From assembly GCA_030686995.1 (NCBI GenBank), contig CM060709.1, forward strand, positions 307,992,857-308,056,856: 64,000 bases of DNA, read 5' to 3'. The notes under the pieces were generated by a model, which was not told where the DNA came from, did no database searches, and saw only the letters and a list, made by a program, of their open reading frames with translations. The position numbers and the translations under genes were made by a program. Of the stretch, positions 22,256 through 35,169 are shown in pieces (the stretch's first letter is position 1; the number at the start of each line of letters is the position of its first letter). Origin of the DNA: Artemisia argyi (lineage: Eukaryota; Streptophyta; Magnoliopsida; Asterales; Asteraceae).

Positions 22256-23711
22256 TAATGTTTTGAATAGAACCTAGTTTGATCTTTATGTGAAACCAAT
22301 ATATGCACAACACACAATAATAATAATGTACGAGAAGCAAGTAAGTAAACAAGTAAAGAATGAGAGATGGAAAGATCAAACCAAGAGACAAAGGATTTAT
22401 AGTGGTTCGGCTACAAGGACACCTTCCTTGCCCTACTCCACTCCCCGAGCACCGAACTCGAGAGTTTTCTTCACTAAGTCAATAACCTCCCTTATGGCGG
22501 AGAAAACCGTACACACCAAATGCTTACACCAATTAACGACACAAAGCAAGATGTCGAGTCCTAATTGTAGCTAGAACCAATCTCACACCAAATAGCACAC
22601 TAAAACTTCTTCACACCTTTGACTTCTTCAATATATCTTCACACCACGAGTATCTTCACACCTTCACAAAATTCTTCACGACTTCAATGTCTCGCAATCT
22701 TCACAACTTCAAAGCACCAATGTCTTCACAACTTCAAACCAGTAATGTCTTTGCACCTTCAAGCCACTAGAGTCTTCACAACTTTAATCTACTAATGTCT
22801 TCAAATCTTCTCCACTTGAAAGCTTCACTTTCTTCACAACTAATCACTATTGCCACTCTCTCCTATCTTCACTAATATCCAACACTACTTCTTCACTTCA
22901 ACTTCCACTACACACTTACAACAATTCTAGATTCTACAACTAAATCTAGCAAACTAATAGATACACCTTATTCACCAAAGTATGAAAGATCAACAAGATG
23001 AAACAACCAAACAACTTAGATAGCAAGATGATACTAAGTTGTAATACTTCTAGTAGAAGTATTCTTCTCTTTGCACTTGAGTGTTGAGGCTTGAATCACT
23101 TTGAAACAAAGATCAAAGTATATAAGATCAAAGGATTTTTAGAGGATGGAGAGGGATGTTTAGATCAGAAAGTTTTTAGTGCAAAAAGGTGAGAAAAATA
23201 TGTGGAGTGATCAAATATTTATTGGGCCAGAAAATACTGTTCTGGAGCGTGCCGGTCCCCTTAATTAGGGGGTGTTCCCCTTAATGATTAAGGGGGCCGC
23301 CTAGTATAATTAAGGGGGCCGCCCTCCTGAACGTTGGATTTTCTTGTTCTTTTGTGAGGGAAATTTTTCTGGATTAGATTTGCCATTTTTGGTTGAAAAT
23401 TTGAATTCACAAATTTGTAATGAATAAAACATATTCTTTTAATTCCAAAAATGTTTTACAAAAGATATAAAATGTTTTGTAACATTTTATAATTATCTAG
23501 TGATTAACAAAAATGTTCCTTTGATCTTGTAATACATTAGACACTTTGTTTATTCATACCTTAAGTGATTTAATGGTAAAGATGAGTATTTACTACTAAA
23601 TACTAGTTTATGTCATAATCTTTGGTTTGATGAGTTTTCGTTTTGTGATTATCAAAACATAGAGATATCGAAAGATATGAATAACGTTTTTAGTCAATTA
23701 TTTATATCAAC
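22256..23711 (-). mobile_element. LTR relic, palindromic-module family
   Basis: Reverse complement of the 5433-6611 / 57709-58941 LTR family. It ends (LTR 5' end) at 23711 with TGTTGATATAAATAA on the minus strand, and contains the GC-rich palindrome (23248-23325) and the conserved CGGCTACAAGGACACCTTCC block (22409-22428). Between these is a minisatellite-like CTTCACACC stretch. The 3' terminus is not recognisable near 22256; the tandem element abuts there. Confidence 0.7.
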
Positions 23712-23935
23712 AATGTGTACCAGCTAAGTACTTTTATATATTTATATCATGTATAGCTTTTCATGCTTTAGACCTCATGTTCCACCTTCCATGGTCCATA
23801 TTTCTAGCCTTCTTGCTACTTATACCCATATCTTTGATTGAGAGTGTTATTTGGAGTTGGACTATCACCGTATACTAATTTTTATTTATTTTTTATTATG
23901 ACACTAATAATATATTAACATAATGTACTATACTA
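23712..23935. other. Unassigned AT-rich spacer
   Basis: Short stretch between two LTR relics. Nothing recognisable. Confidence 0.4.
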
Positions 23936-24983
23936 TGTTTACTTAGATTTCATTACTCCCTAGATATCTTTTAAAGGTTGATTAGCTTGTTACAATTGCA
24001 TAGATGACGGGTCGTATTCCTTAATATTAGTCGTAGGGCCGTGTACAATATTCCCTAACTCTATAAGATCCTACTTCACTCCTATGTCGAGCCGTTAGAA
24101 GCTCCTAACATGGGATCATTAGAATTCTCTTACGCATTAAATACAACCAAAAATCGTAGTACACCTCCAATCATGTTTCTTAAGACGTTCAAGCAAGTTA
24201 CCAATGGAAGTCTGCCAGTTTTCTTAAGCCTAACATCGAATACAATCATCTGTAACAATTATAAACAAACAATCAACCCATAATCAACATCTAGGTTTCA
24301 CTACATCTAAGCCTAGTATGTTAAAGAGAAGACCAGCGTAAAATATAATCACACAATACATAGACATTTTGAATGATTTTAATGAATACTTATCTTCAAT
24401 TGAACATGGAAGAATCAAGGGGTTGAAACCCTTGAAAAGCTGTTAAAATTCGTCTAGGGTTTATTCCCTCAAAGTTGCACACTAATGAATGAAAATTGGA
24501 AAACTATATATAGAGTTTACATCTTGACGGCGTCATGTATTAACTTGTGACGCCATCAACTCGCCGCCATGATAAAATTTGTATTGCCTAGATCCATTTG
24601 TGAAGCCGTCATGTGTAAATGAGCTTTGGACCGTCACTAGTATTTGGACCCTGACGGCCTAGGTGACGTCGTCAGGCCAATATGCTTGAAAACTCTATGG
24701 GCCGTCACGTTATAAGTTCCATATCCACCTCTTTTGTAACTCTTTACGCCGTCACATGTAATACCTTGACGCCGCCAGGTACTGTTCCAGCAAGGAATTT
24801 TGAGACTTTGCCATTTTCTTCACTTTTATGCTCCAAAAACGTTCAAAATGCTTCCTTTTCCAGATTTCTCTCCAAAAGTACCTAAAATGACAAAAGGAAC
24901 GATTTAGGGCAATATTTGATCAAATAATCTCGAATTCGGGCTTAAATGTCCCCTTAAAAGCAGTACATTTTTTGCCTCATCAA
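23936..24983 (-). mobile_element. Diverged LTR relic of the 10951-22250 family
   Basis: Follows the LTR from its GTTTACTTAGA(C/T)TTCATTACTCC block to the terminal GCCTCATCA, with many substitutions. Decayed TGACG palindromes (about 24525-24775) remain. The part corresponding to the first 350 bp of the LTR is missing. Clearly older than the tandem array. Confidence 0.75.
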
Positions 24984-24998
24984 AAACGGACTATGATA

Positions 24999-25142
24999 TT
25001 ACCCAAATTCTTTGCTCAAGCTATTAGCAACAGCTGTTGCAGCTTTCCCCCCTCCACATTTCTTAGTGAAGTCCTCCTTGACTCGCACAAGGAAAGCCAT
25101 TGGAACCTATCTACCAACGGATTCAACGGCGACAACACAGTA
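24999..25142 (-). pseudogene. VAMP72-type R-SNARE exon fragment
   Basis: On the minus strand this reads YCVVAVESVGR, a stop, then [20 protein letters not shown] and [15 protein letters not shown], then TAA. It matches the longin domain of plant VAMP72-family vesicle SNAREs as I know them, where the stop position normally encodes Gln (CAG to TAG). Only about one exon is present; no SNARE helix or membrane anchor follows. It is probably a transposon-captured or retrocopied host fragment, lying between an LTR relic and a CACTA-like end. Confidence 0.7.
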
Positions 25143-26289
25143 TGTTGCATAATTTAAAGTTAAAGACATAATTAGTCAACCTGAGTCAATAATAATGAAT
25201 GAACAAACCACACATTCCCAAGAAGTGCGTATTAACTATAAAGACCTCAAAGATTGGAATTTGTACAAACACGTTAAGTAGAAGTAGAGAACAACTCAAG
25301 ATACAAATTCATAATATATCCTTGTAAATAACATCTCAGCTATATGCATACATACGACATGTTTTCTAAGAGCACATAGCCTAAAAACTTAATATCTCTC
25401 AGGTTTCAACAACCTATGGCCCTAGCCCTTATCAAATCCACTAATTTAGATATTTACACGTTTCTATGCACAACAAGATTATATAATTGGTGGAAAAAAA
25501 AGAGCACATCAGAGAACAAATAATAACATTTTTTTTGCAAGGCAATTAATATGACTTACTAATCACTACTCAAATAATTAAATACAGCTCTATGAAAAAC
25601 TTAAAAATAACTATACATACCACGAAGCAATAGTACCTGTATCATGATGCCACGTGTACCTGAATCAGGTAAAACTTGATTAATACTGTGTTAACAGCGA
25701 CAATGTATTGTTGGAAAACATATACATCTTTGTCCAAAGCATATTGCCACAAGTTATCATCATCCTGCAATAAACAGAGTGAAAAGTAATTAGCGACGTC
25801 AGCAATCTATAATCCTCTATTTTTTTATTAACTTTGTTAAAAGCATTGGGGCTTTCATGAACCCTAATTCCTAAAATCACCCAAACAAGAAATTGACTCA
25901 TGACCACCTCAAATTGATGATTAATTAAGGATATAGTAACACATAAAGAACCTGATATGTGACTTGATTTCGCTAGTCATGATGGCGAATTGCCATGGTC
26001 TGTGGTGGGTGAGGATGCAACCGACGATTGGCAAGGATCGATGGCAGTGATGTCGACCACCAAGAGAAAGAGAATGTGAGATAAGATGAAGAGGATAGGG
26101 GGCTTATGTGAGGTAGATAATTGATGAATGGGCGGAGAATTTGATTTTTGGGCAAAATTTAGGGCGGGATAACTGAAAATGTTGAGAGGGAGATGAAAAG
26201 AGTAAAGTGTGTAAAAGCATTATTTGGAGAATACCAAATGAAGGGTAAGTGTAGAAATATTATTTTGATTTTGGATGAAATTTCGGGCG
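25143..26289. other. Unassigned DNA, possible captured fragment
   Basis: Mostly AT-rich. On the minus strand a segment at about 25682-25767 (DDDNLWQYALDKDVYVFQQY) is preceded by a TTATTGCAG acceptor-like sequence, so it could be another captured exon, but I do not recognise it. No complete gene. Confidence 0.35.
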
Positions 26290-26949
<660 letters not shown>

Positions 26950-27531
26950 CATATTCCCTTTCATTATTGGCCTAAAGAGTTACAAATTGAGCATGATGCA
27001 GCATTTGCAAGAAAAGAACAAGAACAAATTGATATGGAAGATTAACAACTGCTGCAACAGGAAAAAGAAAGGCTGATAAAGAAGCTGAAGATTTGAAGAG
27101 GTATGAGGAATGGGTTGATGAGAAGATTAGGATGGATACTGATATTAAATTCTCCAAGCTGGTTAAAATTGAAGAACAAGAAGTTCCATCATTTGATGTT
27201 AAAGCTTGGATAAAAGAATTCACTGAAAAGAAAAAGAAAGAAGCTGTTGCTGCAAGAAGAAAGAGAGAAATTCTCAAGGGACCAACTCCACTTTAACAGA
27301 GAAGAGAGTAAGAAAGATACCTGAAGAATATGAAGGGATGGAAATTGGTACAATTAAAACACAAGTCTGATCAAGAGGTGTTTAATTTGTATCAACATGC
27401 TAAAAAGGAGATGGATACCTTATATCCTATGTTGTGCAGAAGATCAAGAACATTTTGCTCAAATGAATAAGAAGTTGATGCCTGAGAAATCAGATAAAGT
27501 AGGGCTTACTGTGGTAGAGGATATTGAAAAG
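26950..27531 (+). pseudogene. Envelope-like ORF fragment, left part
   Basis: Lys/Glu-rich coiled-coil sequence (YEEWVDEKIRMDTDIKFSKL, then VKAWIKEFTEKKKKEA) resembling the middle of the 35170-38094 ORF. It is broken by a stop near 27041 and by frame changes. It is interrupted at 27531 by the three-LTR Sirevirus (target duplication aaaag) and continues in phase at 38682. The 5' part is cut by the CACTA-like end. Confidence 0.6.
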
Positions 27532-28023
27532 TGTTGGAAATTATTCTATCAGTTACCACGGCTAGTGAAGATATTACAACTGCAAGAAGATTGTACTTGC
27601 AGTGGAAACTCATTACCACTGCAAGAACAAATATTACCACTGCTCACTTGTTAGCTGTTAGAGAAACGCGCATTGATAAACATAGAAAAGATTTTGTGTA
27701 TATCTTATTCTATTAGTATTATACTTATCTTGTACAAGAGGACTCCTTGTTGTATAAAAGGAGATCCTAGATCATAGTTAGATATATCTTTCTAATACGT
27801 TTTCTTAGAGCTTCAAGGTGTAACCCTAGTGATATCTCAGATCACTCGTATTATTATTATTAATAATATTGGAGCTAGTTGTTTTGTTACATTCATTGTT
27901 CATACATAAATCTGTTTCACTTACAATCAATCTTCTAAGTATCATTAAGTAGATTCCGCATACTTAGTGATATCACTCAAAATATCATTATCAACACAAG
28001 TTCAAGGTTTTCACGATCCAACA
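27532..28023 (+). repeat. Sirevirus LTR i (5')
   Basis: 492 bp, TGTTGGAAATT...GATCCAACA. The U3 carries phased TTACCACTGC-like motifs, followed by TTGTATAAAAGGAG as TATA box. A TGGTATCAGAG primer site starts at 28026. Confidence 0.9.
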
Positions 28024-28753
28024 AGTGGTATCAGAGAATTTTATGTGTTTTACTTATCATTGCTCTTTGAAAATTCTATTGATTAGAGCAGAAAATTTTA
28101 TGTGTTTTACTTATCATTGCTCTTTGAAAATTCTATTGATTTTTACCACTGCAGGTTCACAGTTACCACTGACAGTGTAAACTTTTTCTTTCATATGTGT
28201 AGATGCAAGACATGACATTTTCATTCATAGCTCTACCATGGCAACACTTCATGTGTCTGATTCTCAAGGATTAGATACAGGTTGTGAAATCCCTAGCCAA
28301 ATTTAAACATATGGGTGGTTCAGTAGTATTATCTAGTTTCACTAGGTAAGAAATTGAATTTATGTCTAATGATGCACCTCTCTCAAAAGGTAATACATCT
28401 GGAAGTGCTGAAGGCAGTATGTTACAAAAGGAATTGATGGAACTGTGTACCACATTCTCTTAACAGGTGGATTTAAATTGATGGAAGGTCGTCTGAATTT
28501 TCTCTGATTGTGCTGCTTTTGGTGGAGATTCTCCCAAACAGGGGAGGATATGAATTATTAATAATAATGATCAGATTCAGGGGAGGTTTGTTCTCAGCAT
28601 GGTTTATAGAAGATTAAAGATCAAAGTGTAAGAGCTGATAAACGATTAAGAAAAACAAGATAAGTGTTTGGAAGAATTCCCATATCCTCAGGTTTATTGT
28701 ATACTTGAAGAAACTTATTGATTTACTAATAAATCATAAGTTTAGGGGAGGAT
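28024..28753 (+). mobile_element. Collapsed internal region between LTR i and ii
   Basis: The primer site is joined directly to sequence matching the gag-env spacer near 34800. A roughly 55-bp direct duplication follows (28035-28085 and 28089-28140). Broken pieces of the envelope-like C-terminus come next, then a polypurine tract (AGGGGAGGA). Two deletions relative to 29247-38184 explain it. Confidence 0.75.
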
Positions 28754-29246
28754 TTTTGGGAATTATTCTATCAGTTACCACGGCTAGTGAAGATATTACA
28801 ACTGCAAGAAGATTGTACTTGCAGTGGAAACTCATTACCACTGCAAGAACAAATATTACCACTGCTCACTTGTTAGCTGTTAGAGAAACGCGCATTGATA
28901 AACATAGAAAAGATTTTGTGTATATCTTATTCTATTAGTATTATACTTATCTTGTACAAGAGGACTCCTTGTTGTATAAAAGGAGATCCTAGATCATAGT
29001 TAGAAAAAATCTTTCTAATACGTTTTCTTAGAGCTTCAAGGTGTAACCCTAGTGATATCTCAGATCACTCGTATTATTATTATTAATAATATTGGAGCTA
29101 GTTGTTTTGTTACATTCATTGTTCATACATAAATCTGTTTCACTTACAATCAATCTTCTAAGTATCATTAAGTAGATTCCGCATACTTAGTGATATCACT
29201 CAAAGTATCATTATCAACACAAGTTCAAGGTGTACACGATCCAACA
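28754..29246 (+). repeat. Sirevirus LTR ii (middle)
   Basis: 493 bp, with the start changed from TGTTGG to TTTTGG but otherwise nearly identical to i and iii. It ends CCAACA before the primer site. Confidence 0.9.
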
Positions 29247-29248
29247 AG

Positions 29249-29260
29249 TGGTATCAGAGC
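29249..29260 (+). promoter_or_regulatory. Primer binding site, initiator tRNA-Met
   Basis: TGGTATCAGAGC two bases after the LTR, the standard plant copia primer site. Confidence 0.9.
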
Positions 29261-29291
29261 AAGGCTTTGATATTTTGATTTAGAAGATCCT

Positions 29292-32200
29292 ATGGCAGAT
29301 TCAAAAGATACAATGGAGACAGAAACAAGCCAATCAAACATTGCTGCAAAGCTTCCCAAGCTTAAAATTAATGACTTTGAGATGTGGAGGCTTATGATAG
29401 AACAATTCTTTATGGTTCAACACTACACATTATGGGAGATCATAATGTGTGGAAATTCATTCAAACCTGGTACAACTGTAGAGATGGTTGGTGACAAGCC
29501 AGTAACAAAAGTAAACGCTGGTCCTGTTACCAATTGATGAGGCGAAAAATGATCCATTTTTAGGGGGTCATTTAAGCCCGAATCCGACTTTATTTGATCA
29601 AATATTGCCCTAAATCGTTCCTTTTGTGATTTTAGGTGTTTGGAGAGTGAATTCTGGAAAAGAGGCTATTTTGGACGTTTTTGGAGCATAAAGTGAAGAA
29701 AACGACAAAGTACCAAAAATCCAAGCTGGAATTACAAGGTGACGGTGTCAAGGGATTGCTCTTGACGGCGTCAGACAAGATGAATATTTTACCGTAGCTG
29801 GTGACGGCGTCAGATGGAGAGATGACGGCGTCAAAGTGGCCAAAGATTAATTTACCGTAGGTGGTGACGGCGTCACCAAGGCCGTCACAATTGGATCTAG
29901 GGCGTCCGAGGAAGTGTATGGCGGCGAGTTGACGGCGTCAGAATTAACTCTTGACGCCGTCAGCCAGTTTTTCCTATATATAGTTTTCTAGTTTTTTCAT
30001 TAGAAAGAGGAGAAGTTTTGGTGAAACCCTAAAGACGATTTTGGTGCCTCTTTTATAGGTTTTTCAAGGGTTCCAAACCCTTGAGACCTTGCATTGTAAT
30101 TGAGATAAGTATACTCTTAATTCAATCAATATGTCTATGTGTTGGTTGTTTATCTTTTGCTCTTATCTTAATTCTACTATGCTAGGCTAGATTTACTTTG
30201 TGTTTGCTTAGATCTAATGAAACCTAGATGTTGATTATGTGTTGATTACTTGTCTATTCTTGTTCTTGGATGAATGATATTATATGTTAGGCTTAAGAAA
30301 ACTGGCAGATCTCTAAATGGTAACATGCTTGAACGTCTTAAGAAACATGAACCGAGGCGTACTAGGTCTTTATTGGTTGTATTTAATGCATGAGCCACTG
30401 TTTACAATCCCTATAGTTGTGCTGGGTCATGGTGTAGGAGGAGATAAGAGCTCATAGAGTTGGGGAGTTATGTATGCCACCCCACGAATGGTATTAAGGA
30501 ATACAATCCGTCATCCATACAAGTGTAACAAGTAATTGACATGTAAAAGATATCTAGGGAGTAATGAAGTCTAAGTAAACACAATTTCTCCAAATACTGC
30601 TCACAACCTTAGTTTAATATTAGCTTAATTTCATTTTCATTAGTTTAATTAGTTATAAAGTAGTTTTTGGGTTAGTTGAATAACAACTAATTCCGCCCAC
30701 TCTTCTAAAACCCGAGATTTTACTTGCTTTCATAAAATATAAAAACACAAAAATAATCATCTTTCATCTCTAGAACTTTTAATTAGGCTTTCTAATCCTA
30801 GCGACACTATTCCTAAGCTGAACGATCAATCCCCCGGTACTTGTCACTATACTATACTACAACGATCAGGTACACTGCCTGGTGGGGGTTGTAAGCTTCT
30901 CGAGATCCCTCGAGAGGTAAAGCAAGGTGCGATTCCCACGCATCACCAATGAAGAAAGAAACCAACTAAAGAATGATTTGAAGGCTAGAGGTTTGCTATT
31001 GATGGCTCTACCCAGAGAACAAGTTCTGGCTTTTACCAAATACAAGTCTGCAAAGACCCTCTTTGATGAGATATGTGAAGTGTTTGGTGGTAATGACTAT
31101 ACCAAGAAAACTCAAAAGACTTTACTGAAGCAGACCTATGAGAATTTTGGTTCATCAAGCAATGAATCTCTTGATAGCATATTCACAAGGCTACAAAAGA
31201 TTGTAACTCAGCTGACTGCTTTTGGAATTGAGGTAGAAAAGGAAGACCTCAATCTTAAATTTCTAAGAAGTTTACCTGCTGAGTTTGATACAAATGTTGC
31301 TGTATGGGAAGACAAGTCAGATCTTGAGACCATGAAGCTTAATGATGTGTACAATAACTTCAAAGTTATTGAACAAAGACTAAAGAAAGCTGGCAAGTTA
31401 AAAACAAGTTCTGCAGGTGTAGCACTCATATCATCATCAGGTAATGATAGTTCTGATGATGAAAGTGACAGTGATGATGACAGTGGTAACATGATTGTTT
31501 CCACTAGTAATGGAAATGTTTCCACTAGGAGCTCAAAGAAGCAGATTGCAGGACTAAGTGATGCTACTTTCTATGCCTTTATATCAAGCCATGTGGGTGG
31601 TTCAATTCTCAATCATGAGGACTTGGATCAAATTGATGAAGATGATATGGAGGAGATGGACATCAAATGGCAGGTAGCATTACTCAGCTTAAGATCAAAG
31701 AAGTTCTGGAAGAAGACAGGGAGAAAGATACATATAAGTGGTGATGAGACTGTAGGTTTTGATAAAAAGAAGGTGGAGTGCTATAATTGTCACAAGAAGG
31801 GGCACTTTGCAAGAGAATGCAGAAAACCAAGGAAATCTGACAATAAATCAACTTGGTACAAGAAGGAAAAGACCAAAGAACCTACAACAGAAGAGCCAAA
31901 GGTGCTATTGGCTATTGATGGAGTGAGCTTTGATTGGAGCTTTATGTCTCAGAATGGAGAAGATAATTCAGAATCTGCAATGCTAGCCACTGAGCATGCA
32001 CTCATGGCTTTCTCTGACTCTGAGGTATATACTGATAATGCTTGTTCTAAAAACTGTAAGGCTGCAAAAGAGTTAGAGATTTCTAAAACAAAATATGATG
32101 AACTGATGCTAGATTTACATCATACTAATTATAATTTAGCAAATCATAAAAAAGGTCTAGGTGTTTTAGAAAAACAGATAGAGCATTATAGGGCAAATGA

Positions 32201-33413
32201 ATCTAAGTTCAGTGATGACATTGTTGTTTTAAAAAGAGACTTAGATTTTTATGTTGAAGTTAATAAAGCTCTTAGGGAAGAGATTGAAAAAGTTAAAAAG
32301 GCTAGTGAGAATATTCAGATTACTAAGAAAACACTAGACCATCAATCCAAGAGCATTGACAAAATTTGGGAAGCCCAAATTGTGAGCAAAGCTAAATCAG
32401 GTCTTGGATACAATTCTGTTCCACCACCTCTAAGAGGTGTTCCAGCACCTCCTGGCATTGACCTAGCTCACACAGGCTTAGAAGAGTTTCAGGATCCACC
32501 CATGACCTATGGACCAAAATTTGTTAAACCAGTTGAAACTGAAAAGGTTCAGGTTGAGGTTGAGACTTTTGATAGTGCTAGTGACTCATCTCTTAAAGAT
32601 GAATGTTTGAAAGTTGAGTCTAAAACTAGTGTTACTAAAGATGTTAAAACTGAGGAAAGTAAAAGCATTCCTGAAGAAGTCAAAGAGAAGCCTAGAACAC
32701 AGTCAAATTTCACTAGGTCTACTACTAGGTATGCTGAAATGTACAGGGATAGGCCTAAATCTCCTAGAGGGAACATGAGAAGTTGGAATCATGTTAAAAC
32801 TAGGCAGTTTGGTAGTGACTTTGTGTTCAACAATAAGACTTGTCATATATGTGGTAGCTTTGACCATTTAGCTAAAGACTGTACCTACCACATGGGAAGA
32901 AGGGAAGTTTTTACAAGGGTGAATGGATCAAATTCTAATAAAATGACTCACCCAAATCCCCTAAGCAAGATGGTTCCCAGGTCTGTTATGCTTACCACTG
33001 GCATTAAACATGTTTCCACTGCTAGACCAGCAGTTACCACTGCCAGAAGTAATAACAGAGTTTATCCTAAGTCCTCTGTCACTTCTTTTGTTAAATCTTA
33101 TCAAACAGGGAAAAAGACTTATTTTGAAAAGAATGATCACAAGAACCACATGTGGAGACCAAATTTTTTTAATCCAGCAGTTTCCACTGCTAGGCATGCA
33201 GTTACCACTGCAAGACCAATTGTTTCCACTGATGTTCAAAAGAAAAGGGTAGACTTGGGAAAAGCTGTTAAGGCCTCAGCTCGTTGGGAATGGAAACCAA
33301 AAGGAACAACAAACAATCCCAATGGTGTATCAATGACCTTTGATAGATATAATTATATTGATACACGAGGCAGATCCAAGTCATTTGTGGCTTGGGTCCC
33401 CAAAAGGTACTAA
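29292..33413 (+). CDS. Sirevirus-like gag, interrupted by a solo LTR
   Basis: ATG 29292 begins a copia gag (PKLKINDFEMWRLMIEQFF). The frame is cut at 29534 by a solo LTR and resumes after it. LTR plus target duplication is 1416 bp, a multiple of three, so the frame is unchanged on the far side. Downstream are a UBN2-type gag core, a first CCHC knuckle (31779-31820, CYNCHKKGHFAREC), a coiled coil, and a second knuckle (32841-32882, CHICGSFDHLAKDC). A Thr/Ala/Ser tract encoded by phased CCACTGC motifs follows, then WVPKRY and TAA. Two knuckles and a long C-terminal extension fit large gags of this lineage. No DSG protease follows. Outside the LTR the coding sequence has no stops. Confidence 0.75.
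29535..30945 (+). mobile_element. Solo LTR (family of 10951-22250) inside gag
   Basis: 1411 bp, TGATGAGG...CCCACGCATCA, in opposite orientation to the tandem array. Flanked by the exact 5-bp target duplication ccaat (29530-29534 and 30946-30950). It contains the TGACG palindrome array (29741-29963), a CTATATATAG box (29974-29983) and the tRNA-Asp-like segment (30824-30865, inverted). No internal sequence remains, as expected after LTR-LTR recombination. Confidence 0.95.
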
Positions 33414-33923
33414 TTCCTTTATGTTGTGTGCAGGGACAGTCAAAGATTACAATTGATTATGAATGACTTGATGATATTTTCTAATATGTTTTCAAGTTGT
33501 TTGGTATATGTCTGTTCTGCAAATGTTCATGAAATTGCAAGAAGTGTGTTACAGTCACCAAGAGATGTAGACAAGGAATGTGATCTAATGAGTTGTATTT
33601 AGTCTCTATTGCAAACAAAATAATGCTGAAGGTCTTACATATTGAGCAAATTAAGAAGATCTTTTCATTCATTTCAAGACATAAGTTACAGCTTACATTC
33701 AAGGTTCCAACTGGATTACAAAGATCATTCCTAATACATTTGGCTAAATGTGTACTACTAGCTTCTATCAATTATTACATAATACTTGAGGCTATGACAA
33801 GTACAATGAAGAAGCTGAAGCTGAAAATGGAAAAAGAAGAGAAGGAAGACTGTGAAGATGCTCAAGTACCAAAGTCAAGAAAATACTCACAAACTTTGGT
33901 CCTTGGCAACATTCATCAATCAT
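33414..33923. other. gag-env spacer, left part
   Basis: Where protease-integrase-RT would be expected there is about 1.7 kb without any pol motif. A Lys/Glu-rich stretch near 33793-33880 has no recognisable relation. Confidence 0.55.
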
Positions 33924-34367
33924 TTACTTCTGCTTCTCCTTTCCCTTATGTGGAATTTGAGCTTTATTGCTCTGTCCAATATGTTCTTGATGCAGAAGAC
34001 AAGGTTCTGGAGCAGGAAGATCCACCATCAAGTTTGATGATGTTGGAAGAGATGGATCTCTCTTACTTGATCTTGATTGGGATCTCTCTGGTGTGGAAGG
34101 AGGAAGAAAGGTTGGATCTTCATTCTCTTCCTCTGAAGATTCTTCATCAGATGTCCAGATAAAGGGAGAGACAAGCTCAGCAGGATTAGTATTATGGCTT
34201 GATTCACCCTCTATATATGCATTCCATTTCTTGTCTTCCACATCCCATCGTTTCTTTATCTCTCTCTCAAAATCAGAACCTTCAAGTCCCCATGGATATG
34301 GTGGTACCTCTTCTTCTGATGTTGGAACAGAAGAGTGTTGATCAGAGGACTCAGGGTTTGATGACAT
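33924..34367 (-). CDS. Antisense acidic ORF inside the Sirevirus, function unknown
   Basis: 147 codons on the strand opposite to gag and env, from ATG 34365-34367 to TAA 33924-33926. The product is Ser/Glu/Pro-rich and acidic (TSEEEVPPYPWGLEGSDFER, then SDEESSEEENEDPTFLPP) with a basic tail KGKEKQK. No family is recognised. Its 5' flank looks gene-like on the minus strand: a TATA-like TTATTTAA (around 34460), a CA/AC-rich leader and a telo-box-like AAACCCTAA (around 34430) before ATG. Antisense ORFs between pol and the LTR are described for some plant gypsy (Tat) elements. Alternative: a fragment of a host gene captured in reverse. Confidence 0.45.
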   Translation of the reverse strand: MSSNPESSDQHSSVPTSEEEVPPYPWGLEGSDFEREIKKRWDVEDKKWNAYIEGESSHNTNPAELVSPFIWTSDEESSEEENEDPTFLPPSTPERSQSRSSKRDPSLPTSSNLMVDLPAPEPCLLHQEHIGQSNKAQIPHKGKEKQK

Positions 34368-34479
34368 GATTTTTGGATGCAAATTGGTTTTGAGATTTTG
34401 TTGTGGGCTATTAGGGTTTGAAAGATTGTTGGTGACTAAGATGTTGTGTTTGGAGGAGGTTAAATAAGCCAAGGTTAGG

Positions 34480-35169
34480 TGTTACAATAATTAATGAAGA
34501 TTATTTACTTCCATCTGTTTTGGTTGGTTTGAGGAGTAACTGTGGTTTGACTTTTGAGAAGATATTTTGTGTATAGTAACTTGGTTAAAAAGTTACTTGA
34601 GTTAATAATTGTGAGTTAAGATGAGATTTATTTTGTGATGTTAAATCCCATTGGAGTTATAAGGTGTGTAATATAGACACACAACAAATGGTTATTGATT
34701 CACCATGTCTAACCCACATAAGAATCAGCTAGTCCATAAGCAAACGGCTTCTGGTAAAGACTTATCAAATCCGTTGATAGCTGATAGTTTGCTAAAAACT
34801 ATGATAAGAGCAGTACATTTTACATATTTTACTTGCCACTGCTCTTTGAAATTTTGTTGATTTTTACCACTGCAAGTTCATTGTTTCCACTGATAGTGTA
34901 AATTTTACCACTGATGAACTAGCCGTTACAACTGTGTGTCAGTAATCTTATTTTTACTAGCCGTTACCAAAATAACTGTCTTTCCTTATTAATAGGGTTA
35001 AATTTTTGGGAATTATCTACTTACCAAATTGTATTTCTTAAAGATACATCTTTCTATAGATAATTCTTTATCCGTGTTTTTCTCAAAACCCTATTAATAT
35101 AAATTGATTTTATACGGCTTGCTTTTTACTCACGATTACTAACACTTTCATCTCTCAAATCACAAAATC
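34480..35169. other. Spacer before the envelope-like ORF
   Basis: Non-coding. It contains phased TTACCACTGC-type motifs at 34864, 34883 and 34904, the same motif as in the LTR U3 and in both ORFs. Confidence 0.5.
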
